Source: Chitinophagaceae bacterium (GTDB lineage: Bacteria > Bacteroidota > Bacteroidia > Chitinophagales > Chitinophagaceae). Taken from it: a DNA stretch of 64,000 nucleotides. A program made the position numbers and the translations under genes. The notes beneath the pieces are model-generated. The model ran no database searches and was not told the origin of the DNA. It was given only the letters and a program-made list of their open reading frames with translations. Location of the stretch: positions 1 through 64,000 of the forward strand of contig JAEUVO010000015.1 of NCBI GenBank assembly GCA_016786885.1. Reading direction: 5' to 3'. Below are positions 30,075 through 39,300 of the stretch, one piece after another (within the stretch, counting starts at the first letter, position 1; each line of letters opens with the position of its first letter).

Positions 30075-32303
30075 TTATAATACCAGTGTTGATACCGGAG
30101 ATGGTATCACCGCAAATGAACCTTCGGTACCAGTATTGTTCTTTTTTATTTTTATACTTACCGGCTTGGCGGCTTTTTGTTTTTCTTCTAATTCTTTTAT
30201 TCTTTTTTCACTTTCTTCCTTCTTACGCTTCTCTTCTTCCAGTGCCTTTTGGATATCATCCGCCTGTTGTCCTGTTTTTATACTGCTGTCGTTTGACTGA
30301 TAACGATAGTCGTTGTTTTTACTCCGGTTTTCGATCAGGTCTTTGCCATCATCGCCTTTCAGCCTGCCATCAATGCCCATTGTATAGTCTACCCCGGTCC
30401 GGTATTCAAAAGAGTAGTCATCATCTACTTGTATATCCACTATTCTTCCTTTGTTATATTTTCTCTTCACTTTGAATTTTACCGGGTTCAGTTTTTCCCT
30501 TACAGATTCATCAAACCTGATCTTTTTGCCCACCGGTACCTGTATGGCTATTTCCACCTGTTGCCCGCGGAATTTACTCTCCTTATCAATGGTATAGCCG
30601 CTTGCAAGGTCCAGTACACTATCTCTTGATAGGGCACTGTATTGAATACTGGCAGCTCTTGTTTTAGCCTCTTCTTCTGTACGGCCATAACTGTATCTTT
30701 TTAATGTGACATGGTACAGGGAATCCTGGCTGGCTTCAATGTTAAATTTGACCGTAGATAGTTTCATTGTATCAGAAGAAATATCCCATCCTTCTGCATC
30801 ATCATCCATCCATCCAAAACCACCTGTGTATTCCAGTGCCGGTTGTGACACGGCAACAATCATCTTTCCTTTTACCGGCTGATCCATTGCAATACTTTCA
30901 TCCCTATGCTCATATTCACGAAAATCTTTGGAAATGCTTGTTGCAAGTAATATAACAGATACCCAGCCAATGGTCCACAAGGCTCCAAATGTCCATCCCA
31001 GATAATTGCTCGTAGAACGGGCACGGATAATACGTCTGACTACCCAAACAATAAACCCGACCAATGGTACTACAAGGAAAAATATTAATGTACCCCATGC
31101 ATATATCTGCTGCCATTTGCTGGTCCACAGAAAATTATTTACAGGCCACCATTGTACGCCACCGAATATCAGTGCAATCACTGTAACAAATAATGCAAAG
31201 GCAATAGTACCGGCAATAAATAAAAAGAATACTTTAAACAGGACACCAATTGCATGACCTATACCGGTACCACTTCGCCGGGCCGTTTCACTTATTTCCG
31301 TTGCAAATGCTTTTCCACGGGTAGAGGAAAATTCCCTGGCTTTGGTTGAAAAATTTTGTGCTGTTTCTTTTACTTCTTCACTCCAGCCTTTTACTTTATC
31401 CTTCATACTATCTACGCCTTCTTTTACATTCTGGCGGATTGTGTTTACATCTACCTTTTCTCCTCTCATCTCCATTTTTTGATAGGTTGTATTTGCTTCA
31501 GGTAATACTATCCAAAGAATGATATAGATAAGAATAAATGTACCGGTGATGGAGCTAAATCCTATGTTCCAGAAAAGGTCAAAATCATAATGCCAGCGAA
31601 ATCCATTTAAGGAATTAAAAATTATACTGAGTATAAGCGGTGCGGCGAAGATGATCCTGATAGTAGAAGAGCTTTTTCCAAAATAAGCGGCCAATCCACC
31701 GGCAACACCACCGATAACTTTATCTTCAGGATTTCTGAATAATCTTTTACCGCCATATTCTTCCAGGTCTTTGGGTGGCAATACAATCCACATAATAATA
31801 TAAGCCAGGAATCCTAAACCGAATCCGCCAAATGTGATGATGGCAAACAATATGCGGACAATAGCAGGATCAACATTCATATAAGCTGCAATACCACTGC
31901 ACACACCCCCAATGAATTTATCACTGGTATCACGATAAAGGCGGCCTCTTGATTTTTTTTCTTTCTCTGTATATGTGCTGTTTTGCTGTTGTTGATGGTG
32001 CTGTTGGCCTTGCAATGGAATTTCCCCTGCTTCGGCTGCTTCTGCCTCAAAATCTTCGGGCCTTCCCATTGATGTAGCAATCTCATCCACATCAGCATCG
32101 GTGATGCAGCTGTCACCTTTACGTACTTTTTCACTCATCAGTTCAGCAATACGGCTTTCGATGTCGTTGATGATCTCATCACGGCTTTCCTCATTGGCAA
32201 AATAGCGCCGAAGGCTTTCGATATAAGCCTGCAGATTTTCGTAGGCCGCATCTTCAATCGGTATAACCCGGCCGCTCAGGTTTATGTTAATGATCTTTTT
32301 CAT
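30075..32303 (-). CDS. PspC-domain membrane protein (double PspC)
   Basis: With the ATG at 32303 (MKKIININLSG) the product has 742 residues. The first 110 residues form a soluble, acidic helical domain that includes INDIESRIAELMSEKVRKG. Two PspC domains follow: RLYRDTSDKFIGGVCSGIAAYM with its helix pair, and RLFRNPEDKVIGGVAGGLAAYF with a second set. More membrane helices lie at about 270-480, then a soluble region and a coiled-coil tail rich in Glu/Lys (EEKRKKEESEKRIKELEE). PspC proteins take part in envelope stress responses. The PadR gene 47 bp upstream on the same strand is a likely regulator of this gene. Confidence 0.87.
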   Translation of the reverse strand: MKKIININLSGRVIPIEDAAYENLQAYIESLRRYFANEESRDEIINDIESRIAELMSEKVRKGDSCITDADVDEIATSMGRPEDFEAEAAEAGEIPLQGQQHHQQQQNSTYTEKEKKSRGRLYRDTSDKFIGGVCSGIAAYMNVDPAIVRILFAIITFGGFGLGFLAYIIMWIVLPPKDLEEYGGKRLFRNPEDKVIGGVAGGLAAYFGKSSSTIRIIFAAPLILSIIFNSLNGFRWHYDFDLFWNIGFSSITGTFILIYIILWIVLPEANTTYQKMEMRGEKVDVNTIRQNVKEGVDSMKDKVKGWSEEVKETAQNFSTKAREFSSTRGKAFATEISETARRSGTGIGHAIGVLFKVFFLFIAGTIAFALFVTVIALIFGGVQWWPVNNFLWTSKWQQIYAWGTLIFFLVVPLVGFIVWVVRRIIRARSTSNYLGWTFGALWTIGWVSVILLATSISKDFREYEHRDESIAMDQPVKGKMIVAVSQPALEYTGGFGWMDDDAEGWDISSDTMKLSTVKFNIEASQDSLYHVTLKRYSYGRTEEEAKTRAASIQYSALSRDSVLDLASGYTIDKESKFRGQQVEIAIQVPVGKKIRFDESVREKLNPVKFKVKRKYNKGRIVDIQVDDDYSFEYRTGVDYTMGIDGRLKGDDGKDLIENRSKNNDYRYQSNDSSIKTGQQADDIQKALEEEKRKKEESEKRIKELEEKQKAAKPVSIKIKKNNTGTEGSFAVIPSPVSTLVL

Positions 32304-32350
32304 CGTATTACATTTTTGGTTGAAGCCTCGCATATAGCGAGATAAATTGG

Positions 32351-32704
32351 TTATTGGTTGGTTAAAGGTTCATCTTGTTTTTTACTTGTAAGAGCATTCA
32401 CCCCGTTAGATAGTTCGTTCCAGGTCTGCTCCAGTTCTCCATAAAAGCTTTCTCCCTTTTCTGTAAGTGAAAAATACTTTCTGGGGGGACCCGAATTACT
32501 TTCCACCCAGCGATATGTCAGCATGTTTGCATTCTTTAGCCGGGTAAGCAAAGGGTAAAGAGTTCCTTCCAGGATTTGCAGATTGGCAGCCCGCATCTCT
32601 TCAACAATATCACTCGGGTAAGCCTCGCCTCTTCGGATAATGGAAAGGATACAGAACTCCAGTATTCCTTTTCTCATCTGGCTCTGTGTATTTTCAATAT
32701 TCAT
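32351..32704 (-). CDS. PadR-family transcriptional regulator
   Basis: The 117 residues contain the PadR winged helix: RKGILEFCILSIIRRGEAYPSDI, the recognition region LQILEGTLYPLLTRLKNANML and the wing SNSGPPRKYFSLTEKG. PadR proteins are dimeric repressors, often of an adjacent membrane protein gene. Here the adjacent gene is the PspC-domain protein, which matches the PadR-PspC pairing seen widely in Bacteria. Autoregulation of the operon is likely. Confidence 0.93.
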   Translation of the reverse strand: MNIENTQSQMRKGILEFCILSIIRRGEAYPSDIVEEMRAANLQILEGTLYPLLTRLKNANMLTYRWVESNSGPPRKYFSLTEKGESFYGELEQTWNELSNGVNALTSKKQDEPLTNQ

Positions 32705-32751
32705 AAATCGTCCTTTTTCTTATTAGGTAATTACTGGTTCATATTGTTCAG

Positions 32752-33213
32752 TTAATGATCGTAACTCACTACTCTTGAAATTTTCCATTGCCCGTTCTTT
32801 TTTTGCCATATGTGAACAAACTTAAACTTGCCACAATCCTGCTTTCCATTTTCCGAATGACAAAATTTGTGTATGCCAATCTGTATAGCGCCATAACCGG
32901 GTATAGGATATACTTCCAGGCTCTCATTTATCAATTCTCTTCTCAATTGATTGTTCCCTTTTGAAACTTCTTTCATGAAGTTTACTGTATGATCATAATT
33001 GGTAAGGCCTCCTTTATCATGAAAAAACTCAAGGTCTTCTGTAAATAATGATTTAAACACTTCCACATCCCTGTTGTTAAAAGCGGTGAATAAAACACTA
33101 TCCATTTTTGCAATCTCTGTGAACAAAGAGTCCTTAGCTGATTGTGCATTCAATTGACAAAATGCTCCTGTCAGTAGAAGAGTAAGTAGTAAATATTTCA
33201 GACCTGATTTCAT
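32752..33213 (-). CDS. Secreted NTF2-like (DUF4440/SnoaL) protein
   Basis: The 153 residues begin with a signal peptide (MKSGLKYLLLTLLLTGAFCQLNAQ). The mature part has the NTF2-like cone fold pattern: FTEIAKMDSVLFTAFNNRDVEVFKSLFTEDLEFFHD and a final pair of strands (FKFVHIWQKKNGQWKISRVVSYDH). The family ranges from isomerases to binding proteins, and no activity can be assigned. It is upstream of padR on the same strand but has its own promoter. Confidence 0.8.
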   Translation of the reverse strand: MKSGLKYLLLTLLLTGAFCQLNAQSAKDSLFTEIAKMDSVLFTAFNNRDVEVFKSLFTEDLEFFHDKGGLTNYDHTVNFMKEVSKGNNQLRRELINESLEVYPIPGYGAIQIGIHKFCHSENGKQDCGKFKFVHIWQKKNGQWKISRVVSYDH

Positions 33214-33232
33214 TTTTATCCGATTGTCAATA

Positions 33233-33263
33233 CAAATGTAGGGTGATATTTGGTACTATGCAA
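33233..33263 (-). promoter_or_regulatory. Bacteroidota-type promoter for the NTF2-like gene
   Basis: The minus strand carries TTG at 33263-33261, a 20-base spacer, then TACATTTG at 33240-33233, an exact TAnnTTTG box. The distance to the start codon is 19 bp. This is the most complete -33/-7 pair I could see in the window. Confidence 0.5.
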
Positions 33264-33459
33264 CACAAAGTACCATATTTTTTAGAGTAATGAGCACGGG
33301 TCAATAGCGCCACGACACCTAAACAATTGTTTATTAATAATTTAAATCCGAATTTCTATCATCCTCAGATTCGCAATTCTACATAGGAGGTAATTTTAAA
33401 TGATGAATGAATTATTAGACGAAGACTCGTTTTTTCCCGATTTTTAGGCTCTTAATACC

Positions 33460-34485
33460 ATGAGAAACTCTTCTTTTTTGGCTTTAGTAATTACTTTTTT
33501 ATCCGTCTCCTGCTCAGATAAGTATCTGGCCTATAGGACTAATTATCAGTTTAAAAGCCCTGACGGAAAACCAGATTATAGCAATTTGAATTATTGGGCA
33601 GCACATCCCTGGAAATGGGACCCCTCCGATAGCGTTGCAACGCCACTCAGAAACGAACCAAAAGATTCAATGGTTGATGTTTTCTTTTTGTATCCTACCA
33701 CTTTCACTAAAAAGAAAGATTCAAAACAATCAAATGCTTTTATAGATGATGAATACATAAATGCAAAAACAGATTATTCTTCAATACTCTACCAGGCCAG
33801 TGTATTTAATCAGCAATGCAGGGTCTTTGCGCCAAGATACAGGCAGGCGCATATCCAAAATTTTTTCTCAACAGATTCTATAAAAGCTCATGCTGCTTTT
33901 GAATTGGCATATGCAGATATCAGAACAGCTTTTGAATATTATCTCAAGCAGTATAATAATGGCCGCCCTATTATTATAGCAGGGCATAGCCAGGGGGCAT
34001 TAATGGCGGAGCGGCTTTTGAAAGAATATTTTGAAAACAAAACACTGAAGAATAAATTGGTTGTTGCTTACATCATTGGTTGGCCGGTGCCCGAAAGATA
34101 TTTTACATCACTGAAAGTTTGTACCGATTCTTTACAGACCAGCTGTTTCTGTAGTTGGAGAACTTTTAAAAAAGGGTATACTCCTTCCTATGTTAAAAAA
34201 GATACCAGCGGTATTTATGTTACGAATCCACTTAACTGGACCAATACTACAGAGTTTGTATCAAGAAAGCTAAACAAAGGGAGTATTCTGAGAAACTTTA
34301 ATAAGATATATAAATACACAACAGATGCCCAGGTCGGCAACGGTGTTCTGTATACCCGAAAACCAAGATTCCCGTGGAGCTTTTTGTTTCTGAGCAAAAA
34401 CTATCATGTGGGGGATATTAATTTATATTACCTGAATATCCGGGAAAATGTAAAGCAACGCATCAGCCTTTTCTGGAAAAAATAA
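33460..34485 (+). CDS. Lipoprotein with alpha/beta-hydrolase fold (DUF3089 type)
   Basis: The 341 residues start with a lipoprotein signal peptide whose lipobox is LSVSC. The body resembles the DUF3089 family: FFLYPTTF, VFAPRYRQAHIQNFF and the nucleophile elbow AGHSQGALMAERLL. The catalytic serine is in GHSQG. Later parts carry WPVPERYF and TSCFCSWRTFKKGY. It is likely an esterase or lipase anchored to the inner or outer membrane. It is convergent with a GT-C-like gene only 2 bp away. Confidence 0.82.
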   Translation: MRNSSFLALVITFLSVSCSDKYLAYRTNYQFKSPDGKPDYSNLNYWAAHPWKWDPSDSVATPLRNEPKDSMVDVFFLYPTTFTKKKDSKQSNAFIDDEYINAKTDYSSILYQASVFNQQCRVFAPRYRQAHIQNFFSTDSIKAHAAFELAYADIRTAFEYYLKQYNNGRPIIIAGHSQGALMAERLLKEYFENKTLKNKLVVAYIIGWPVPERYFTSLKVCTDSLQTSCFCSWRTFKKGYTPSYVKKDTSGIYVTNPLNWTNTTEFVSRKLNKGSILRNFNKIYKYTTDAQVGNGVLYTRKPRFPWSFLFLSKNYHVGDINLYYLNIRENVKQRISLFWKK

Positions 34486-34487
34486 AT

Positions 34488-36110
34488 TTAGCGAATCTGG
34501 TCTAGCCTTCTTACTTCCATGCATTTAAACGCAGGAATGCTTTCTGATAATTTTTTGCCACTAACTATTTTTTCTAACGAGGGCAGCCTGCCCCCCAACA
34601 ACAAGATCCTTGTGTCTTCTGACAAAGCTTTGTTCAGGTCTTTCATTCCATATCTGCTAAGCGTTTGGGGATACATATGTGTAAGCAGCCTGTCTTTATA
34701 TAAAAGATTAGTGACAGGATATTGCGCCGGCACATCCCATATATAAAAATAGCCCAGCGGAAAACTATCATCTGTCGCAATAAACAATTTGTCTTTTTGT
34801 TGATTCAATTCTTTCATTACACACCTGAACTTTTGCTGACGACCTTTATTCGCCATATTTTCTTTATAAAGCCTTACAGACATCCAGGCCAATAGCAGTA
34901 TTAAGATTCCGCTTATTAAAAATGCTGCACTCTTTTTACCAGAAAAAAATGTAGTGCCGCCCTGAATGGTTGTTGAAAATTGTATCCATAAAATAAATAA
35001 AAGACCAAGATGGATGGTGGCAGTCATTTTCAAAAAAACAAACAAATAGGCATGGACAAATAATACAGCAAGCACCGGCAGTAGCCAATAACGCAGTTGC
35101 TTTATCTGCCTATTCATAAAAAGCAGCCAAATAATAACAATAAATAATAACAGATAAATTCTTAGTTCGATAAAAAACCAATACAAACCAAGCCTGTCCT
35201 CTTTTTCATCCAACCATCTTTCCCGGGTAATGTTCTTGCTGATATCCATCACTCTTTCCGGAGTAAATTTTACAGAATCGTACAAAAAAGCAGAAAAGAA
35301 TAATTCCCGTTCGGTACTGTCTGTGAAAACGTCTCTTGGAATATTTTCCTTTATTGGGCGATTATAGGCATAAAACAATCCTTGCCTGAATTCTTCCTGT
35401 TTCTTCCACCCCGGAATATGCTTTGTGTAATATTGTTCCTGTAATTTATTAAGACCAAACAAGATTGCTCCGGATAAGAAAAATATTATTGCAACCTGGG
35501 CTATCTGTTTTTTGGAAAAACGAAAAAAAAGCAAAGGAACGAAGAGAAATATTACAAGTACAATTACATGCAGCCTCAGCATTCCTGCTAATAGTAATAA
35601 CAATACAGCGAAAACGGTCAGCCAATTGGTTATTCTTAGTTGTTTAACCAGGTATGTTAATAATAAGACAGCACCGGATCCTGACACAAATGCCGCTCCC
35701 GTAAGATTCAGCGACAACAATAACCTTGCTTCAATAAAAATGAACAATGTTAGAAAAAGTAAAACAGCCGATGACAGCTTTATCGTTCGTAGCATTACAT
35801 AAAAAACAGCTGTTAACCCCAGCCAATGATAAACCAGCAACACTATTGAATACCAGTTGACTTCCGGCATTACAGAAAACAAATTACTCACCAAACTTCC
35901 AATCCATGGATGCCAGAGGTGATTATAATGTAAAAGATTGGTTGGCGCTTCCCCAAAACCTCCCGCCAGAGTATACATCATAAAAGCATCATCACCGGAA
36001 TTGAGAAGGGGGGTAGTTATACTTGTAAATAAGGATAATAAAATTGCAGTACCCAATAAAGAAAACAAAAGAGTATTTTTTTTCAATTTATTATTGATAA
36101 CTATTATCAT
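34488..36110 (-). CDS. Multi-pass membrane protein, GT-C-like (putative glycosyltransferase)
   Basis: The 540 residues contain about 12 hydrophobic helices. Near the N-terminus, in the first periplasmic loop, are LLNSGDDAFMMYTLAG and NLLHYNHLWHPWIG. An acidic pair in that loop is typical of polyprenyl-phosphate-dependent GT-C transferases. The C-terminal 130 residues are soluble (LFIATDDSFPLGYFYIWDVP). The gene is 7 bp downstream of a similar gene (36118), so the two form an operon that could modify envelope glycans or lipids. I cannot name the family. Confidence 0.65.
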   Translation of the reverse strand: MIIVINNKLKKNTLLFSLLGTAILLSLFTSITTPLLNSGDDAFMMYTLAGGFGEAPTNLLHYNHLWHPWIGSLVSNLFSVMPEVNWYSIVLLVYHWLGLTAVFYVMLRTIKLSSAVLLFLTLFIFIEARLLLSLNLTGAAFVSGSGAVLLLTYLVKQLRITNWLTVFAVLLLLLAGMLRLHVIVLVIFLFVPLLFFRFSKKQIAQVAIIFFLSGAILFGLNKLQEQYYTKHIPGWKKQEEFRQGLFYAYNRPIKENIPRDVFTDSTERELFFSAFLYDSVKFTPERVMDISKNITRERWLDEKEDRLGLYWFFIELRIYLLLFIVIIWLLFMNRQIKQLRYWLLPVLAVLFVHAYLFVFLKMTATIHLGLLFILWIQFSTTIQGGTTFFSGKKSAAFLISGILILLLAWMSVRLYKENMANKGRQQKFRCVMKELNQQKDKLFIATDDSFPLGYFYIWDVPAQYPVTNLLYKDRLLTHMYPQTLSRYGMKDLNKALSEDTRILLLGGRLPSLEKIVSGKKLSESIPAFKCMEVRRLDQIR

Positions 36111-36117
36111 ACTTTAC

Positions 36118-37611
36118 TCAGGGATGGTACTTATAAATATTAAACCCGTTCATAGTAGTATCCAGCTCAAACCTATCGAGTTTTATATCAAAGAATTGTT
36201 TTTGCGGCCCTGTGGTTCTCATCAGCATCCATTTTAAACGACCGTCTGTAAAAGCGGCATTCAGATCGCTATAATCATATTTCTTGTATTGATACGCCGC
36301 CAATCCTATGATATCCATTTGTGGGGCAATCGCTTGCCGAAATAAAATATTGCTCAAATAGCTTTCCGCCGTATTATAATTAGTGAATACACAATACTTA
36401 TCTGTTGGGGACAGTTGATTGGTGATGTATCCGGCTATTTCTTTCTCTTTTTTATATTGTTCCCCTATACCCGTTTTCGGGGCTGACAATATTGTTCTCA
36501 ACGGGAATTCAAGTTTTATCACTTTTATAAGAAACACAAAAACTACTACAGATGCCGGAATTCGTATATCAATAACTGATGCCGCTTTACTTAACTGCGG
36601 CCAGCTATATGCGATTAATATAAATAATAAACTCCACCACTCTGTAAAGTACCCGGGGTTAGACCCGTTTTTTATCGCTATTGCGTTTAGCAGAACAAAT
36701 AATACTACCATAGCAAAAAGGGCAAATTGCTGCAATTCTTCCTTTTCTTTTTTCAGCCGGTAAAGTATAACCAGGTAAGCAGGCACAAACAATAATCCAA
36801 ATGCGAAATAAAAATCCGCAAGTATTACACTTCTGAACCATGAAAAACTAATGCCGTTATTAATACCTTGTACGGCATTCTTGTAAAAAACCCCGATGTC
36901 TCCGTTTGAATAAACAGGAAAAATAAAAAACAATGCGGCCAGTAAATACACCAGGCCAAAGAGGACAGTTTCCTTGCTTTTTTTTGTGTATAGCAACCAG
37001 GATACGATAATAACCGGCAAAATAAAAGATGTTTGCTTGCAGAACAAAGCAACGGAAGCCAGTAAAGCTGTTATTAAAATGGTCTTTACATTTTGCCGTT
37101 CTGTTTTTATCCCCTCCATGAAAACATATAGAGTGAGCAGAAAGAAAACATGATTAAGGCTGTCTGGCCTGGAAAAAGAAGTGATCTCTAAAAATATAAA
37201 TGCAGCAACAGCGGCGCATATACTTTTATGGGATCGTACATTAAATATATTTCTGGCGGTTAAAAAGACAATTGCTATAAAAAGGAGATTCAGGAATAAT
37301 GAAACACTTCTGCTAACCATATAAAGCGGCAAAAGATCATCGGCAGAAAAGCCCAACAGATTAGAGACTCCGGCAACTATATAATAATACAAAGGTGAAT
37401 ATTGTGCGATGGCATAAGGTGGTAGTTCCGGATCCGTATAAAGGGAGTGACCATCCAGTAATCGCTGAACAAAGTAGATAATGTTTCCTTCCACACCCCC
37501 GGCGTCAGGCTGAGGATAAAAGATCAGCATTACCCTGTAAAGGAGGTAAATCAAAAATGAAAAAAGAGAAATTGCCGTTACAAACCGGCCGGAGAAGACG
37601 CTGCGTACCAT
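36118..37611 (-). CDS. Multi-pass membrane glycosyltransferase-like protein (GT39/PMT-like)
   Basis: The 497 residues hold about 11 membrane helices. The first loop carries YPQPDAGGVEGNIIYF and IAQYSPLYYYIVAGVSNLLG. A D-x-E-like acidic site and a YSPLYYY stretch are typical of dolichyl- and undecaprenyl-linked sugar transferases of the PMT/ArnT class. No substrate can be assigned. It is 57 bp downstream of the ExbD-like gene and 7 bp upstream of the second GT-C-like gene. Confidence 0.7.
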   Translation of the reverse strand: MVRSVFSGRFVTAISLFSFLIYLLYRVMLIFYPQPDAGGVEGNIIYFVQRLLDGHSLYTDPELPPYAIAQYSPLYYYIVAGVSNLLGFSADDLLPLYMVSRSVSLFLNLLFIAIVFLTARNIFNVRSHKSICAAVAAFIFLEITSFSRPDSLNHVFFLLTLYVFMEGIKTERQNVKTILITALLASVALFCKQTSFILPVIIVSWLLYTKKSKETVLFGLVYLLAALFFIFPVYSNGDIGVFYKNAVQGINNGISFSWFRSVILADFYFAFGLLFVPAYLVILYRLKKEKEELQQFALFAMVVLFVLLNAIAIKNGSNPGYFTEWWSLLFILIAYSWPQLSKAASVIDIRIPASVVVFVFLIKVIKLEFPLRTILSAPKTGIGEQYKKEKEIAGYITNQLSPTDKYCVFTNYNTAESYLSNILFRQAIAPQMDIIGLAAYQYKKYDYSDLNAAFTDGRLKWMLMRTTGPQKQFFDIKLDRFELDTTMNGFNIYKYHP

Positions 37612-37668
37612 ATAGTGATCTGTCCCCGAAAGATAACTTAATTAGCCAAAGCAACCTACAATCTGCGT

Positions 37669-38223
37669 TCACCTGTTCCTCTGCAGCCAATCAGTTTCTT
37701 TGGCCGTGGGTTTCATCAATGCGTATTTTTTTACGAGGTTAATGCTTACTTCGTCCAGCACATCAACTATATTTTTGTAAGAGGCTCCGGAAGCCGGCTT
37801 AACAAGTAACATCAGTCCGTTACGTCCCTCCTGCTTATTATAGATATCCAGCCATTTTTGTTTAACAGTGATTGTCCTTCGTAAAGCATTATTGCCAGAA
37901 AAACCTGTTCGTACTATTGACCCGCTTTTTTCGGCCTCTTCCCAACTGCCATGATAATACCAGATAGTATTGTCATTGTCCAGCAATATGGTAAGTGCAT
38001 TCATGTCACCCAAGTCCATTGGTTTTCCGTCTTTAGGCATGAACAGGTCCATCGTGGTGGGTTTGCTTAATTCAGTAGTTATCACAAAGAAGCTGATCAG
38101 CAGAAACCCAAGATCAACCATTGGCGTCATATCTATTTTAAGGTTATGCTTTATCATTCGTCGTATCCCGACCCTGTTTTCCTTTTTGGCCGAATATTCG
38201 CATGGAGTATTGAATGCCGTCAT
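37669..38223 (-). CDS. ExbD/TolR-family protein (orphan)
   Basis: The short form starts at the ATG at 38223 and has 184 residues. An ATG at 38298 would add 25 residues that look unlike ExbD, so the short start is preferred but not certain. The single transmembrane helix carries the functional aspartate in IDMTPMVDLGFLLISFFVIT. The periplasmic domain follows (LMLLVKPASGASYKNIVDVLDEV). ExbD works with ExbB and TonB to energise outer-membrane transport, but no exbB, tonB or tolQ is adjacent. It is divergent from the universal stress gene. Confidence 0.88.
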   Translation of the reverse strand: MTAFNTPCEYSAKKENRVGIRRMIKHNLKIDMTPMVDLGFLLISFFVITTELSKPTTMDLFMPKDGKPMDLGDMNALTILLDNDNTIWYYHGSWEEAEKSGSIVRTGFSGNNALRRTITVKQKWLDIYNKQEGRNGLMLLVKPASGASYKNIVDVLDEVSINLVKKYALMKPTAKETDWLQRNR

Positions 38224-38345
38224 AAGCGTTGTTTGTAGTACAGACGCAAGGCCTGTTCTTTTCCACAAAAAATCATTGGTTCTGCTGACAACCATCATGG
38301 CTGGAAAGCTATACCTATGCTACCTTTAACCACAACTTATAAGCA

Positions 38346-39173
38346 ATGAAAACAATCATCATCCCGACCGATTTTTCGCCTGTGGCCACTAATGCTTTGC
38401 ATTATGGCATTGATATGGCAAAAGCAGTTAATGCCAGCATATTATTGCTGCATGTATACCAGGTGCCGGTAAGTTTTTCAGACACCCCAATCGTGTTGGT
38501 ATCGATAGAGGATCTGAGAAAGGAAGCAGAAGAACAAATTGAAAGGCTGAAGCAAGAAGTGGAACACCTTACTTCTGGTTCAGTAAAAGTATATACCGAA
38601 ACCCGTATGGGTAATGTAACTGATGAATTAGAAAATCTATGTGAAAAGATCAATCCATTTGCAATAGTTATGGGTACAAAAGGCTCCTCAGGAGTTGAGA
38701 GAATATTATTTGGCAGTAATACATTGACTGCTATACGGCACCTTAACTGGCCGGTTATCTGTGTTCCTCCTGGAAAAAATTTCGGGAATGGTATTAAGAA
38801 GATCGGATTTGCCTGCGATTTCAGGGATGTTGTAAAAACCACTCCTACTCATTTCATAAAAGAATTTGTAAAAGAATTTCACGCTGAGCTTGATGTATTG
38901 AATGTAGACTACCATAATAAGAATTTCAAACCCGAAACTCCCGAACAGTCCATTCTCTTACACACAATGCTGGAAGAAGCGAACCCTTCTTATCACTTTA
39001 TAGAACATGCAGATATTGAAGATGGCATTAATGAGTTTGCAGAAAAAAACAATCTCGACCTTATTATTACCATTCCTAAAAAACACAAGCTGTTACAGGC
39101 AATCTTTAAACCGAGTTCTACCAAGCAACTGGTTTACCAGGCTCATGTGCCCGTAATGTGTGTGCATGAATGA
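38346..39173 (+). CDS. Tandem universal stress protein (two USP domains)
   Basis: The 275 residues contain two USP domains. The first (about 1-145) begins KTIIIPTDFSPVATNAL and has the nucleotide-binding motif GTKGSSGVERILFGSNT, so it may bind ATP. The second (about 150-275) is more diverged and lacks a clear binding motif (ITIPKKHKLLQAIFKPS). A TACCTTTA sequence just upstream resembles a -7 box. No neighbour suggests a specific stress. Confidence 0.92.
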   Translation: MKTIIIPTDFSPVATNALHYGIDMAKAVNASILLLHVYQVPVSFSDTPIVLVSIEDLRKEAEEQIERLKQEVEHLTSGSVKVYTETRMGNVTDELENLCEKINPFAIVMGTKGSSGVERILFGSNTLTAIRHLNWPVICVPPGKNFGNGIKKIGFACDFRDVVKTTPTHFIKEFVKEFHAELDVLNVDYHNKNFKPETPEQSILLHTMLEEANPSYHFIEHADIEDGINEFAEKNNLDLIITIPKKHKLLQAIFKPSSTKQLVYQAHVPVMCVHE

Positions 39174-39300
39174 GCTAAGAGGTTAAAAGAGCAGAAGGAG
39201 ATAAAGAGGATTTGCCAGATTATTCAACAAGTATTTTATTACAAATTCTTAAATAGGAAATAGCTGCTCTTTTCCTCTTTTTCTCCTTTCACGTCTTAGC
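39174..39300. repeat. 127-bp imperfect palindromic spacer between convergent genes
   Basis: The spacer is bounded exactly by GCTAAGA (39174-39180) and TCTTAGC (39294-39300). Inside, AAGGAGATAAAGAGG and CCTCTTTTTCTCCTT near the two ends keep the dyad going. The arms abut both stop codons (39173 and 39301). It could act as a bidirectional terminator, but its length and its imperfect form look more like a REP-type dispersed repeat. Confidence 0.6.

Noticed and set aside
33402..33448. 15-codon ORF (MNELLDEDSFFPDF) before the DUF3089-type gene
   Set aside because: Too short and without any supporting signal, although its acidic make-up was noted as a possible leader peptide.
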